In this document: positions 23,964-36,524 of the stretch, piece by piece
How the letters are laid out: each line of letters opens with the position of its first letter
Position numbering within the stretch: position 1 is the stretch's first letter
Notes under the pieces: model-generated
Seen by the model: the letters and a program-made list of their open reading frames with translations, nothing else
The model's database searches: none
What the model was told of the DNA's origin: nothing
Made by a program: the position numbers and the translations under genes
NCBI RefSeq assembly: GCF_016545825.1
Contig: NC_052619.1
Location: 38,283,682 to 38,347,681, forward strand
Origin: Eucalyptus grandis
Taxonomy: Eukaryota; Streptophyta; Magnoliopsida; Myrtales; Myrtaceae
Length of the DNA: 64,000 bases
Direction: 5' to 3'

Positions 23964-25642
23964 ACGAGCTGCTCAGGCGGCATGGTAATGAGCTGTGGAG
24001 AGCAGAGAGACAGATGGTTAGGCTTTGATCGGTGGCGTGTGCAATCTTTTGAGTTAAAAGATTGAAATATCTAACATCCCTTGCTAATGGTCTTTTTTCA
24101 TCTATTAGCTTAAAATTTTGGTTTGACTTTCTAATTTAATATCAAAGCTAGGTTCTGGTAAAGTTTATTTCGCGTCCCTGCCTCAAATTGCACATGTATG
24201 TCTCACTTCAGAATTTTGAGGGCCGCTACAGCAAGTTACCTCAAATGATAAAAATCAACAACGATGATATTATTATACTCGTTTTGTTGCAGCTTGTGTT
24301 GCGAAAGGCGCACTCTACTGTTTAGCTGCTACTTTGACGGGTTGTTTTTTGGGAGGAGCTTGCTGCTGCGGTTGCTGCAATCGTAGAAGGTTGAAGACTC
24401 AATTCAGATGGCAACAGAATGCATGCGACGATTGCTATGTTCATTGCTGTTGCCATTGTTGTGCTCTGTGTCAAGAATATCGTCACCTCCAGAGCCTCGG
24501 CTATGACCCTTCCAAAGGTACTAAGACTTCATTTTTTTTTCCTATTTTTCTTTTTATTTTATAGTCAAGGAATCTGCCTAAGATGAGTAAATCTCGGATT
24601 CCATGAATATCCCACTAACTTTATTGATCAACAAAAGCCGGTCGTATTGACATATACCTTGGTAGTTTACATCTATGATGAAAAATCAGAACCGTGTTCT
24701 CTGTACAAATTGTGAACCTTTCTATTTTATGAACGAAGTACAACCCAGAAATTCACGTTTTGTATTTGTACAAGGATAGTGTTCGAGATAAAAAAAAAAA
24801 AGATTGACTTTAGGAACTGATATGATAATTTCCTGTGGATTCCTGAATATGACTCCTCCATGTTCGTTTAGAATGCAAAAGTAACGAAATGACTAGAAAG
24901 GACATTTAAGGCAAAAAATACAAAGTAAAATTTACATTTCCTTATCTAGATGTATCCTCTTAAAGTAAACATACTTTTGCATCCTTTGTCTTGTCTAGGT
25001 TATAGGAAGGACCATCGTGAAAAGGACATGCAAATATTTCATTTTCTTCCATTATTCTTTAACAAATAACATAACCACATGTTTTTATTTGTGTTTTATG
25101 TTACATACAGTGCTAGTGCAAAGTAAAAAAAAAAGGAAACGTTCATGTAACAATGGAATGAATACGGTAAACAAAATTAAACTTTGTAAATGTGTTGGTA
25201 TTAAGACCATTAAAAAGTTAATTAACCCAAAAGTCTAAATTTAATCAGAGAGAGAGAACTTAGAGAGATAACTTATATGTAATGTTCACTTCCAAACCAT
25301 CCTAAAGAAGTGCACATGTGGCGTCACCATTAGTTTGAGAATCAATGTTCCTGGATATATTGATATAATGTACAATTTTAAAGTTAGTGCCTAAGGACAA
25401 AAGAAACATCGAATATGGCTTTATCTATCCCAAGAATGAGTTGAGTGATTAAGCATTTGATTTGAATATGGTATATTTCAGATGAATGGTTTTATTTATG
25501 CATTGAGGATGCTTATTTGGTTGTTTTGATACTGATGCATGCAATTACCAAAATAATTTCAGGACGGGAAGGAAATCGGCAGATACATAGCGGCTCGATG
25601 ATTCCACCTCCAATGCCAAGAAACATGAGCCCACATAGCTGA
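23379..25642 (+). CDS. PLAC8-motif protein B (PLANT CADMIUM RESISTANCE / cell number regulator family), His-tract variant
   Basis: Proposed exons are 23379-23568, 23658-23729, 24293-24517 and 25563-25642, with GT..AG phase-1 introns as in copy A; together they give 188 residues. The signature CCTTLFCPC (residues 64-72) keeps the family pattern CCxxxxCPC. It is followed by 'VTFGRIAVFANEGSS', a hydrophobic Ala/Leu/Gly/Cys stretch ('GALYCLAATLTGCFLGGAC') likely to be membrane-associated, and 'HCCCHCCALCQEYRHL'. Proteins of this family act at the plasma membrane, several in metal efflux or cell-number control. A run of 11 histidines (residues 29-39) is unlike copy A and could bind metal or simply be repeat slippage. 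The donor of intron 1 (GTTGTT) is weak but gives the exact motif. The 3' end is shorter than in A. This is the best-preserved of the three copies. Confidence 0.85.
23917..23959 (+). repeat. (GA)n microsatellite in intron 2 of PLAC8 B
   Basis: About 21 GA units lie at the same intronic place as in PLAC8 A, downstream of a poly-T tract (23749-23772). Confidence 0.9.
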
Positions 25643-26060
25643 TTAGCGAAGTTCATACCAGACATCCAAATGTTAGGAGACATTCTAGTACGATATGACA
25701 TTTTTTATTCATAAATCTATCATTACTTTTGTGAAATTTTGTGGAATCATTATCAATTATTTTAAAAATTTAAATTGTTAGATGAATATTTAATTTAATG
25801 TCTAAATAGCTCACCTCATAAGTTGTAACAATTTCTGGAGAAACACTTTCAAGAGGAAAACTCTTGACAAACGAACTTATTTAAATCTATATCTCCATGG
25901 ATATACCTTATAGCAAGCATAACAAGCTGTAAATATTGCTCAAAAAAAAAAAAAAAAAGTTGTCAATATCATGAAACTTCGTTTCTAGCGAGAAGGTAGG
26001 ACTCCGTCCAAGTCTTTGCTAATTTTTTGTCGTGGCATAGAATAACATGGGAACGATCTA
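25643..26060. other. downstream flank of PLAC8 B
   Basis: AT-rich sequence with a poly-A run (25942-25957) and no gene. It contains the 3' UTR of PLAC8 B, but no clear polyadenylation signal was chosen. Confidence 0.4.
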
Positions 26061-26600
26061 CTTCATATTAGAGATACTTAGGATATTTTGAGAAATAATT
26101 TAAGATATTTTCCTGGATTTTCATAACTCTCGTAATGATGCATTAATTATGCATAACTTGATTGGTTTCTTACCTAGATAATTGTCTAATAAAGCTTATA
26201 AATATATTCATGTGCTCTTGATCAAAATAGAAAAATATGTAAAAAAATTTCACAATTCTTTTTTTGCTTTATTTTTTTGTCATCATTTGAGATAACTTCT
26301 GATCACTTATATAAATGCCACTTGGGGTTGACTTGTCCATCATTTTCCAAAAGTCAAATTTTGACATTTTCAAGTAGCCTTCGTCATCGTTTGCTCTTGA
26401 TTTTTATTTTCCACGAAGGTTTTTTTTTTTGGCCATGACGTGACAAAGGTCGATGATGATGAATGAAAGCGTCTATGTGGTTAGAGTAAAGGTTGATATT
26501 TGTGAGTCTCATCATTTAAACTCCCCTCATCTATAAATATCTCATATAATGAAATAAGTTTCATGTAGTTCCTTCCCTTTTTTGCAATAGCATGTACTTT
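26060..26600 (+). promoter_or_regulatory. duplicated promoter-like segment, copy 2
   Basis: It matches 20150-20720 over most of its length, including AGTCAAATTTTGACATTTTC, 'CTTCGTCATCGTTTGCTC' and CTATAAATATC (26531-26541). The copy ends where the small Mutator-like element starts, so whatever followed the promoter is not present. Confidence 0.5.
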
Positions 26601-26631
26601 TTTTTTTCTTTTTTTCTTTTTTATAATGGCT

Positions 26632-27422
26632 AAAGAACACCTCCAAGGGCCATAACTTGGCACAGGAAATATGTAAGTGTCAAAATTTTCAAAAGATACA
26701 TTAAGTGTTATCTTTTTTGAAAATTAGACACTTAAGTGTCAATTTCAGCGACGCTTGTCGGAAATCCGATGTGGTATTATTTTATTAATAAAACTAGTCT
26801 ACGTGTTTAGCTAGAATGTCCGTTCAGCAATCCTTGTCTAAAAGGATGTCGTCCTCCATATTCCACCCCAAATTAAAAACCCTTAAACAACATCAACTGA
26901 GTAGGGTGAGGCCTCGTCGGTCCCAGGCGAGGGTTGACAACCCTCGCTCAACTCGGGCAAAGGCAATGCCAACGCTGGCTTAGGACTAGAGAGGGTTGTC
27001 ATCGTCCCCTAGATTTAGGTGCCCTTGCTCGAGCTCGGTGACGGTTGTTGGCTCCTCCAGCGATGGGTGGCAACGGAAACACCCATTGGCAAGCCTTGCC
27101 ATTTTTTTTTTAATATAGTATTTTCAATAAATTTTAGCTTTTATTTTTTTGCAATCCGATTTTAAAAGAAAATTGAATAAAGTTGAATAAAAATATTTTT
27201 AAAAAAATGTCACATTATTTAAAATTTTCGTTGGAAAAAGTAACGTTAGCTATTTGGCCGAATATTCTCGCTATTGGCACTTAAGTATTTATTTCTTCTC
27301 CAATTTTAGCACTTAAGTATTTTCTTTTTCTTTTTCGATTTTGACACTTAAGTGTATATTTTGGAAGTTTTGGCACTTATGTATCCTCCCGTGCCAAGTT
27401 ATGGCACTTGGAATGTTCTTTT
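26632..27422. mobile_element. non-autonomous Mutator-like element with GTGCCATAACTTGGCAC ends
   Basis: The left end (AAGAACACCTCCAAGGGCCATAACTTGGCAC region) and the inverted right end (reverse complement with ATTCCAAGTGCCATAACTTG) match over about 80 bp, including internal 'AAGTGTCAAAA' and 'TTAAGTGTC' blocks. The centre (26890-27090) is GC-rich. There is no coding sequence. The same terminal sequence starts the decayed Mutator element at about 61540, the likely autonomous relative. No target duplication could be resolved because of the poly-T flanks. Confidence 0.7.
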
Positions 27423-27655
27423 TTTTTTCCCCCTTTTTGGTCATATAGGTTTTCATGTATATTATACATTAAGTCTCATGCACGCCTCAATTGCAACCAC
27501 ATGATGAGACAACGTTATCATTATCTAATCCTAATGGGAGCATAATGGGGAATGATGTGCAAAGTGTACAATCTTCCATATGGTGAACAAGTCGCCAAAG
27601 TATTCCCCGTTGACGTTTTGACATTGAAGGGGAAACTTTTATGATTGCTCCGCAA

Positions 27656-29229
27656 GATGAGGATGAGCCAAGAAATATTAATGAGGCTCTAAATTGCCCT
27701 AATAAGGAAAAATGAATTCATGTAATGGGAGAGGAAATGGAGTCAATGAAGTCCAACCAAGTTTGGGAACTGGTTGGTCTTCCAAAAGGGACGCAAAGCT
27801 ATTGGGAACAAGTGGGTTCTCAAAATAAAACGAAAAGCTGATGGCTCGATTGAAAGGCATAAGGCTCGCCTTGTGGCGAAGGGGTATAATCAACAGGAAT
27901 GAATTGATTATGAAGAAATATTTTCTCATGTACTGAGATTTACCTCGATTCGCATTATTCTGGCAATAGTGACTAGTATGGCTTGAGTTACATCAAATGG
28001 ATGTAAAGACTGCTTTCCTTAATGGAGAATTAGAGGAAGAAATATATATGGAACAACCTGCTAGTTTCATAGTGAGAGGCCAAGAAGAAAACGTATGTCG
28101 ACTTTTGAGATCGATATATGGCCTTAAGCAGTCATTAAGACAATGGTATATACGTTTTCATAATGCCATAATGGCATATGATTTTACAATGATTGATGAG
28201 GATCATTGTGTATATATCAAAAGATCCAAGGATCAATTTGTGATCATATCATTATATGTTGATGATATACCAATTGTCGGAAGTAATATGGAGTTTGTTA
28301 ACGCCGTCATGAGTTGGTTATCTTCCAACTTTGAGATGAAGGATATGGGTAAGGCTGCATACATTCTTGGAGTTAAGATTTCAAGAGATCGTTCGAAGAG
28401 ATTGTTATATCTTTCGCAAGAAACATATATACATAAGATTCTTGAACGATTTCGTATGCAAGATTGTAAACCCATAGACACTCCTATTGCAAAAGGTGAA
28501 GGATTGAGCCATAGACTGTGTCCAAGGACTCCACAAGAGAAGGAACAAATGAAACATGTTCCTTATGCTAGTGCTATTGAGAGCTTGATGTACGCTATGA
28601 TGTGTACTAGACTTGACATATGTTTTGCAGTTGGAATGGTGAGTAGATACCAATCTAACCCAGGTCAAGCACATTGGAAGGCCGTTAAGAGAATACTGAG
28701 GTATCTAAAGGGAACTGCTGATTAAACGCTGAGTTATTAAGGAAAGGATCTGCGACTCTAAGGCTATTCTGATGCTGATTGAGGAGGAGATTTAGATGAA
28801 AGAAAATCTATCTCTGGGTTTGTTTTATTACCGAATAATGGCGCCATATGTTGGAGCCGTAAGAAATAAACGTGTATAGCCTTGTCCACGATGGAAGTTG
28901 AGTTCGTGGCATTATCAGCAGCAGTATAAGAAGGTGTTTGGTTTAAGAGATTTTTGGATCATTTAGGTGTTATTAGAAGTACTGCATATTCATTGTTGGT
29001 TAATTGTGATAGCCAAGCAGCAAAAGCGTACACCAAAGATCCAAAATATCATAGCAAGACCAAACATATAGATACCAAGTATAATCTTGTCAAAGATATG
29101 ATTGCACAAAAAGATGTGAACTTATAGTACATATTACACATAGAATGGTAGCAGATCTTATGACAAAGCCAATACCTAGATATGTGTTTTGTGGCCATAC
29201 GAAATCTCTAGGACTGCGTAGAGGCTGAT
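27656..29229 (+). pseudogene. copia RT/RNase H pseudogene
   Basis: The first part (27656-27990) shows 'EEMESMKSNQVWELV' and later RT blocks with stops and frame changes. The open frame 27997-28725 carries 'MDVKTAFLNGELEEEIYMEQP', 'IYGLKQSLRQWY', the intact active site YVDD, 'MKDMGKAAYILGV' and 'RYLKGTAD'. RNase H follows with several stops ('KSISGFVLLPNNGAICWS', 'ALSTMEVEF', 'DSQAAKAYTKDPKYHSKTKHID'). The active-site residues are mostly present but stop codons interrupt the frame, so it is inactive. Confidence 0.85.
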
Positions 29230-29362
29230 GTACTGAATATTGTAATTTCCCTGGAGTGTTCACATTTGATGAATTTGTGTTTTTCATCATTAATGCCTAT
29301 GAATCTTTGTTTGATCTTTATGCATCTTAATGCTCAGTGCATTACTTTAAGTTGAGAAAGTA

Positions 29363-30516
29363 TGTTGGATAGATATAAGATTAGCCCACTCACACGGGTA
29401 ATCGCCTCTATTTACTGTGTAATAAATAGAGATGAGACTGTTTTTAAGCTTATTATCTAGGTGATAATCGAGAGCTCAAGCTTAAAATATGTATGTCGCC
29501 TTAACTAAGTGTTAAGATAAGGACATAATACTTACTATGTCCGAAAGTAAAATAACCCACATATTTTACTTTATCTGTCTATGATGCCAGATGTGAGTTC
29601 TGATGAATTTTGTGAATGAGTAGATACGTGAACTCAAGTTAGACATTTGGTATATCTGAACTATCATCTGTATGGTATTGAAGATGTAGACGTACACTCC
29701 ATGGGAAAGGAGTTAATACCGTAATACGTATTTCATACTACGTATGTATGAGACGACCAATAAGAGTGACAAAAGTTTGATCTCAACTTTTATGCCGTGT
29801 GAGACTCTTGAGGAAAAGAGTTCCTCAATTTTAGTGCCCTCATGACTCTTACTTATTCTCAAGATTTCTATTTAGTGTTTGCTATCTTAGGATATTGCCA
29901 ATGGTCATGAGTTGATTCGATCTAATGGGACATTTCTAGAAAAGCAAGCTGAACTGAAATTGAGAGTTTGAAGGAAAGAGGAAGATCGAATTTTGAGAAT
30001 CACATTGTAGTTTTGTATTCACTGGTTAACCAATTATGACTGTATTTGGGATAATCATAATTGTGAATACAATATATATATATACTCATTGTTTAAAAGA
30101 GATCAAGAGAGATATAAATGTGATCGATCGATCTAGGGTACTGCATACTAAATCTACTCAAGATGTAATACCCATTATGAGCTGCTATATATTCCTAACA
30201 GATGTATGGTAACGAGCTCTCAAAGTATGCTAGTCGCTCGGATTATTCACCAGTATGAATGTTGAAGAGTGGTAAAGAGAATCCTGTTCGGCCCACCATG
30301 TGCGAGTGGGAGATGATTGTTTTATGTGATGGGCCTAAGTTGGCCCGTTCGCCCATGTTGGGCCTAAAAGTCCGGCCCACAAGATTAGGGCCCATGGATG
30401 GAGGGATATGATGAAGAGGTACGTTTCTATTTTGGAGGGAACGTATATAAGGGAGGAAAGAGAGGGAGGACGCACCCTTTGGCATTTGTACGTACGTTCC
30501 TCTCCCTCTCTCCCTC

Positions 30517-30551
<35 letters not shown>

Positions 30552-30785
30552 AAGGCTAAAGGTGACGCCGTCTTCCCTTCGAGGCCAATCGACGTCATCG
30601 GATTGAACGGGATCGGTTTTCTCTTCCTCTTATCAGCGTTGGTGTTTAATCTGTTGCTAACAAGGTACGCTCGATTCCGTGGTGTGCTTTAGGATCGGTG
30701 ATACTTGTGTTTTTCCCGGGCTTGTCTTCCGCATTCGATTTAGGGGTTCGATTTAGTGTCGAATCCAGTTTTTGGGAATCCAACA
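29363..30785 (+). repeat. 3' LTR of the truncated copia element
   Basis: It starts TGTTGGATAG and ends GGGAATCCAACA, so the termini are inverted (TGTTGGA/TCCAACA), and the length is 1423 bp. A TATA-like GTATATAAGG lies near 30440 and a poly-A run at about 30518-30549. The frames near 30408-30692 cross this LTR and are not genes. Confidence 0.75.
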
Positions 30786-31183
30786 TTCCCAACACCAATG
30801 ATAGCAGAATTCGACCTTCAAGAAAACATAATAATTTTACATGATCCTGCATCTAGTTTTCACTGTATTCCTTCTACCCACAGAAACTAGAGGCATTATA
30901 CTCTCTTAATACAGAGATTTCATTTCTATGTATTTCGTGAAGATTAGAGATCGAATTCTCTGTCAAACGATGGAATTAGACATTCGATCATCAATAGAGA
31001 TACTGCACCATCACACGTTCCCATTTTATCTATGAACCTCCGCATTTAGTAACTAGACCCATTGTAACTTCAGGATCTTGGATGCTGCGCCGAGAAATTG
31101 GAAACCATTCATGCATTTCGCCAGGTTTGAGGGTCAAATTTGCTGATAATGTCAAAATTATTCCCCTAAATATATATGTCGTC
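30786..31183. other. intergenic spacer between two copia elements
   Basis: Unique-looking sequence without a gene or recognised repeat. Confidence 0.4.
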
Positions 31184-31188
31184 ATTTT

Positions 31189-31881
31189 TGTTAACTGGGT
31201 TCACTCCTATGTGGAGAAGGCCCAATGAGTTGCAAGCCCAAAAAGGGCTTGAACCCATATGAAAAGTTATATATGAGGAAATATGGTTTCTCACTATCTA
31301 TAAAAGGTGATAGCCGCAAAAGGAAATAGTAACAAGAGAAAAAGAGAAAGCAGAAAATCTAGGGTTTGTGACAATATCTAATTTACATCAAGCTGGTGTC
31401 AGAGGTCGATTTGTGATCCAATTGAGCTGAAATTTTGTCAATATGTTCGTGGCGCAATTTTATCGAATCTGAACGATTTGATTTTCATTTGAAGCTCATT
31501 ACATTAGGTTTTTCGTGGATTGATCAAAACCTGTGTTTTTGGTCAGATTTATCCTTGATCTCTTTGTGAAATTCATGTGTATTGCCAAGAATTATGTTCT
31601 TGAGGTATTTGCTGCTATGTACCTCTAGTATTTGCTAGAGAAGAATATTGTTTACCCAATTTTGTTGATTGTGAAGATTTTCAGGTGGACTCCGATCCCA
31701 TGGTTTTTTATCTGCTCACATCGAGGAGGTTTTCCACGTAAAAAAATCATCTTGTGTTCGCGTGATTGGTATTTATTTTACTTTACTATATCGGTTCCTA
31801 TTAGGTTTACACAAGATGAGAGATTATTTTATTCCGCTGCATTGATTCAATATTATTCAAATTGTTACTATTCTCCCATCA
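31189..31881 (+). repeat. 5' LTR of the Tork-like copia element
   Basis: It starts TGTTAACTGGG and ends TCTCCCATCA (693 bp). A TATA-like CTATCTATAAAAGG (about 31296-31309) and 'AATCTAGGGTTTGTGAC' suggest the transcription start region. It is followed 3 bp later by the primer-binding site. Confidence 0.9.
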
Positions 31882-31884
31882 TAG

Positions 31885-31896
31885 TGGTATCAGAGC
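31885..31896 (+). other. primer-binding site, initiator tRNA-Met type
   Basis: TGGTATCAGAGC, the sequence complementary to the 3' end of initiator methionine tRNA used by most plant copia elements, 3 bp after the 5' LTR. Confidence 0.9.
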
Positions 31897-31935
31897 ATCT
31901 GGTTATTGCTTGATTTTTCTACCTTGTGTTAAACA

Positions 31936-34900
31936 ATGGAAATGAATACGAGTAGAATGGTTACTCTGAATGGTTGGAATTATCATATTTGGAAAGGGAA
32001 GATGGAAGACCTTTTATATGTGAAAGATTTTTATTTGCCCGTATTTGATGAGGAGAAACCAGATAATAAAACTAATGTTGAATGATCTATATTTCATCAT
32101 CAAGTGTGTGGTTATAGTAGGCAATGGGTGGATGATAATGTTTTGAACCATATTATTGAGGAAATACATGCACACAGTTTATGGAATAAGCTCGAACAAT
32201 TATATGCTTGAAAGACTATGAATAATAAGTTATTTTTGATAAAACAAATGATGGCTCTAAGATATCATGATGGTACTCGTTTGACTAATCATTTAAATTC
32301 TTTTCAAGGAATTATAAATCAGTTGGCTGTGATGGGAATCGAGTTTGATGATGAGATACAAGCATTTGGTTGCTTGGTGCTTTGCCGGACTCATGGGAGA
32401 TGTTCCAAACATCTTTGTCTACTTCTGCCCCAGATGGTACGATTACCATGGATTTGGCCAAGAGTAATATTTTGAATGAAGAGATGAGAAGGAAGACACA
32501 AGGATCGTCATCTTCACATTCTAATGCCTTGGTTGTTGAGAAAAGGGAAAGAAGTGAGTCTCGAGATCCGAAAAATAGAGATAAAAATAGAGGTAAGTAT
32601 AATAAATTTGCTAATGTTGAGTGCCATTATTGTCATCAGAAGGGACATATTCAGAGGTTTTGTCGCCAATTAAAAAGGGAGAAACAAAAGGAGAAAGGTA
32701 AATAGAAGAAAAGTGATAATGATAGTGATGACAATCGTGTTGCTGCACTTAAAGAAGACTTTCTCATTATGTTTGATGGTGATGTGGTGAATTTTGTATC
32801 TCATGAGACTAGTTGGGTAATTCATAGTGGTGCATCTATTCATACTACGTCTCGTAGGGATTTCTTTACATCATACAGGCCAGGTGACTTCGGATATGTG
32901 AAGATGGGAACAATGGGCTAGCTTAAGCTATAGGCATCGGTGATATGTGTCTAGAAACCAGCAATGGCACAAGGTTAGTATTGAATAATGTTAAACATAT
33001 ACCTACTATCCGCTTGAATTTGATTTCTACAAGCAAGTTGGATGATGAGGGGTATTGCAGCACCTTCATTATGCAGGCAAAGTTGTCCACAGACATGCAG
33101 TGACAACGAAGATACAGCTGAATTATGGCATAAGAGGTTCAGTCACATCAGTGAGAATAGTTTGTCAATATTGGCCAAGAAGAAGCTTCTTTTAGGATTA
33201 AAAAGTTCGGCACTAAAGAAGTGTGCTCACTGTTTAGCAGGAAAACAGAACATAGTTGCATTTAAAAGCTCCCCTCCTTCAAGAAAGTCAAGTATACTGG
33301 ATTTAGTGCATTCTAATGTTTGCGATCCTATGAAAACAAAATCACTTGATAGCTCTCTTCTTTTTGTTACCTTCGTAGATGATTTTTCAAGGAAAATTTG
33401 GATTCATACCTTAAAAACTAAAGATCAAGTGTTAGATGCTTTAAAGCAATTTCAGGCTTCAGTTGAGAGATAGAATAGAAAGAAATTGAAATGCATCAAA
33501 ACTGATAACGGGGAAGAGTATATTGGACCTTTTGATGAATATTGCAGACAACAAGGTATTCGGCATCAAAATATACCTCCCAAGATGCCTAAGTTAAATG
33601 GCTTAGCTGAGAGAATGAACAGAACATTAATTGAAAGGGTAAGATACTTACTTTCACAGTCAAAGCTACCTGGATCCTTTTGGGGTGAGGCTTTAAGTAC
33701 AATTGTGCATGTATTAAATCTTACTCCATGCATTCCTTTAGAGTTTGATGTTCCTAATAGAGTTTGGACATGCAAAGATATTTCTTATGATTATTTGTGT
33801 GTCTTTGAGTGTAAAGTATTTGTGCATATTCCCAAAGATGAGAGGTCTAAACTTGATGTGAAAACACGACAGTGCATATTTATCAGTTATGGACAGGATA
33901 TGCTTGGCTACAAATTTTATGATCCGGTTGAAAAGAAAATTGTAATAAGTAAAGACGTTGTGTTTATAGAAGATCAAACAATAGAGGATATTAAGAAAGC
34001 AGAGATGATTTTAGCACCACAGGTTAGTGATAATCTAGTTGATTTGGATCAAGTTCCTCTTACAAATATTCCTACACAAGTTGATGAAGAGCAGCATGAA
34101 GTCAATGTTCCAAATAACGTACATGTTCCTGAACATGTTGAAATAGATAATACTATTCTTGAACTAGAGGCTCAATTAGATGTTCCACTGGATGTTCCAG
34201 TTCGGAGATCCGTTAGAGACCGACGACCTTCCACTAGGTATTCTAAAGATGAGTATGTATTATTGATTGATGCAGGTGAATCAGAGTGCTATGCAGAAGC
34301 AATAGAAGATGAGTACAAAAACAATTGGTTCAATGCTATGTGAGATGAGATGCAGTCACTTTATGATAATCATACTTTTGAGTTAGTGAAGTTACCTAAA
34401 GGTAAAAGAGCTTTGAAGAACAAGTGGGTATATAGGTTGAAGCAAGATGAACATACTTCACAACCACGGTACAAAGCTAGATTAGTTGTTAAGAGATTCG
34501 ATCAGAGAAAGGGTATTGATTTTGATGATATATTTTCTCCAGTAGCGAAAATGTCTTCTATCCGTGTGGTACTAGGCTTGGTAACTACCCTAGATTTGGA
34601 AATTGAGCAAATGGATGTTAAAACAACATTCCTACATGATGACTTGGAGGAAGAGATATACATAGAACAACCTGAGGGTTTCAAAGTGAAAGGGAAAGAG
34701 GATTATGTGTGCAAATTGAAGAAAAATCTCTATGGCCTAAAACAAACACCGAGGCAGTGGTACAAAAAGTTTGCGTCAGTTATGACAGAACATGGCTATA
34801 AGAAGACTTCCTCGGATAACTATGTGTTTGTCAAAAAATTTTCTGATGATAACTTTATTATTCTCCTGCTTTATGTTTATGATATGCTGATTGTTGGTAG

Positions 34901-35819
34901 GAATGCTTCAAGAATTGAGTTATTGAAAAAACAGTTAAGCAAGTCTTTTGCCATGAAAGACTTGGGCTCGGCGAAGCAGATTCTTGGCATTAGAATTACC
35001 CGAGACAGAGATGTTAAGAAGTTATTTTTGTCGCAAGAGAAATATATCGAGAAGATCCTTAAGAAATTTTACATGGACAATGCTAAAGTGGTTAGTACTC
35101 TTCTTGCTGCTCACTTTAAGTTAAAAATATGAAGCAAAGTCCTACGACTGATAAAGAGAAGAAAGATATGAAAAGTGTTCCATATGCCTCAGCTGTAGGA
35201 AGCTTAATGTATGCGACGGTATGTACACGCCTAGACTTGGCGCACGCAATTGGCGTTGTTAGTCGCTAAAGAGCATTGGATTATGAGGTATCTTCGGGGA
35301 ACTTCAAATTTGAAACTTAGTTTCGAGACCGGGAAACTTGAGTTAGTTAGATACATAGATTCTGACTTAGCAGGAGATATTGATACTCATAAATCTACTT
35401 CTAGTTATTTAATTTCTTTTGCGGGTAGAGCTGTGTCATGGAAGTCAAGATTGTAGAAGTGTGTTGCACTTTCTACAACCGAAGTTGAATTTATTGCAGC
35501 GATTGAAGCTAGTAAAAAGATGCTATGGATGAAGAAGTTCTTAGAAGAACTTGGGTTCAAGCAAAAGAGGTATGTGCTATTTTGTGATAATCAAAGCGCA
35601 ATTCATCTTGGTAAGAATTCATCTTTTCATTCTAGATCGAAACATATTGATGTTAGATATCATTGGATAAGAGATGTTCTAGATGAAAAGTTGTTGGAAC
35701 TTGAGAAAATTCATACAAATCATAATGGCTCTGATATGATGACGAAGACTCTATCAAGAGAAAAACTTGAACATTGCCAATTGATAGCAGGGATGGTGAA
35801 TCCCTCCACATTATCGTGA
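31936..35819 (+). pseudogene. degenerate copia gag-pol polyprotein
   Basis: Domains follow the copia order. Gag comes first ('LNGWNYHIWKGKMEDLL', then 'NNKLFLIKQMMALRYHDGT'), ending in a zinc knuckle 'CHYCHQKGHIQRFC'. Protease reads 'WVIHSGASIH', with the catalytic Asp replaced by His. Integrase has the HHCC region ('LWHKRFSHIS', 'KKCAHC'); its first Asp is Asn ('HSNVCDP'), but 'KTDNGEEY' and 'NGLAERMN' remain. Reverse transcriptase has YVYD where YVDD is expected. RNase H contains 'ALSTTEVEFIAAIEASKK' and 'HSRSKHIDVRYHWIRD'. Stop codons and frameshifts (for example near 32091, 32212, 32368, 32703, 33472, 34341, 35130 and 35456) break it into pieces. The gag resembles that of the Tork lineage (Tnt1-like). 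It cannot transpose by itself. Confidence 0.9.
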
Positions 35820-35828
35820 GGGGGAGAT
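35816..35828 (+). other. polypurine tract
   Basis: GTGAGGGGGAGAT, directly before the 3' LTR, in the expected place for plus-strand priming. Confidence 0.8.
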
Positions 35829-35829
35829 T

Positions 35830-36519
35830 TGTTAGCTGAGTTCACTCCTATGTAGAGAAGGCCCAATGAGTTGCAAGCCCAAAAAGGACTTGAGTCAATA
35901 TGATAAGTTATATGAGGAAATAAGGCTTCTCACTATCTATAAAAAGTGATAGCCACAAAAGGAAATAGTAACAAGAGAAAAAGAGAAAGCAGAAAATCTA
36001 GGGTTTTGGGCAATATCTGATTTACATCAAGCTGGCGTCGGAGGTCAATTCGTGGTCCGATTGAGCTTAAATTTTATCAACATATTTGTGGCGCAATTTT
36101 ATCGAATCTGGACAGTTTGATTTTCGTTTAAAACTCCCTACATCAGGTTTTTCATGGATTGATCAAAACCTTCGTTTTTGGTCAGATTTATTATTGATCT
36201 CTTGTGAAATTCATGTGTATTGCCAAGAATTATATTCTTGAGGTGTTTGCTTCTATGTACCTCTAGTATTTGCTAGAAAAGAACATTGTTCACCCAATTT
36301 TATTAATAGTGAAGATTTTCGGGTGGACTCCGGTCCCGTGGTTTTTGATCTCCTCACATCGAGGAGGTTTTTCACGTAAAAAAATCTTCTTGTGTTCGCA
36401 TGATTAATATTTATTTTACTCTACTATATCGATTCCTATTTTGTTTACACAAAATGGGAGATTATTTTATTTCGCTGCATTAATTCGATATTGTTTGAAT
36501 TGTTGTTGTTCTCCCATCA
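35830..36519 (+). repeat. 3' LTR of the Tork-like copia element
   Basis: It starts TGTTAGCTGAG and ends TCTCCCATCA (690 bp), and is collinear with the 5' LTR with scattered substitutions. Confidence 0.9.
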
Positions 36520-36524
36520 ATTTC

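Larger units (their letters stand above)
27600..30785 (+). mobile_element. 5'-truncated copia retrotransposon
   Basis: It comprises a degenerate reverse transcriptase/RNase H region (27656-29229), an untranslated 3' leader and a complete 3' LTR (29363-30785). The 5' LTR, gag, protease and integrase are missing. It sits between the small Mutator-like element and a second copia element. Confidence 0.8.
31184..36524 (+). mobile_element. near-complete but inactive Tork-like copia retrotransposon
   Basis: Two LTRs (31189-31881, 35830-36519) enclose a primer-binding site, gag-pol and a polypurine tract. The flanking 5-mers are ATTTT (31184-31188) and ATTTC (36520-36524), a target duplication with one change. 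The two LTRs differ at many sites, so the insertion is not recent. Confidence 0.9.
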
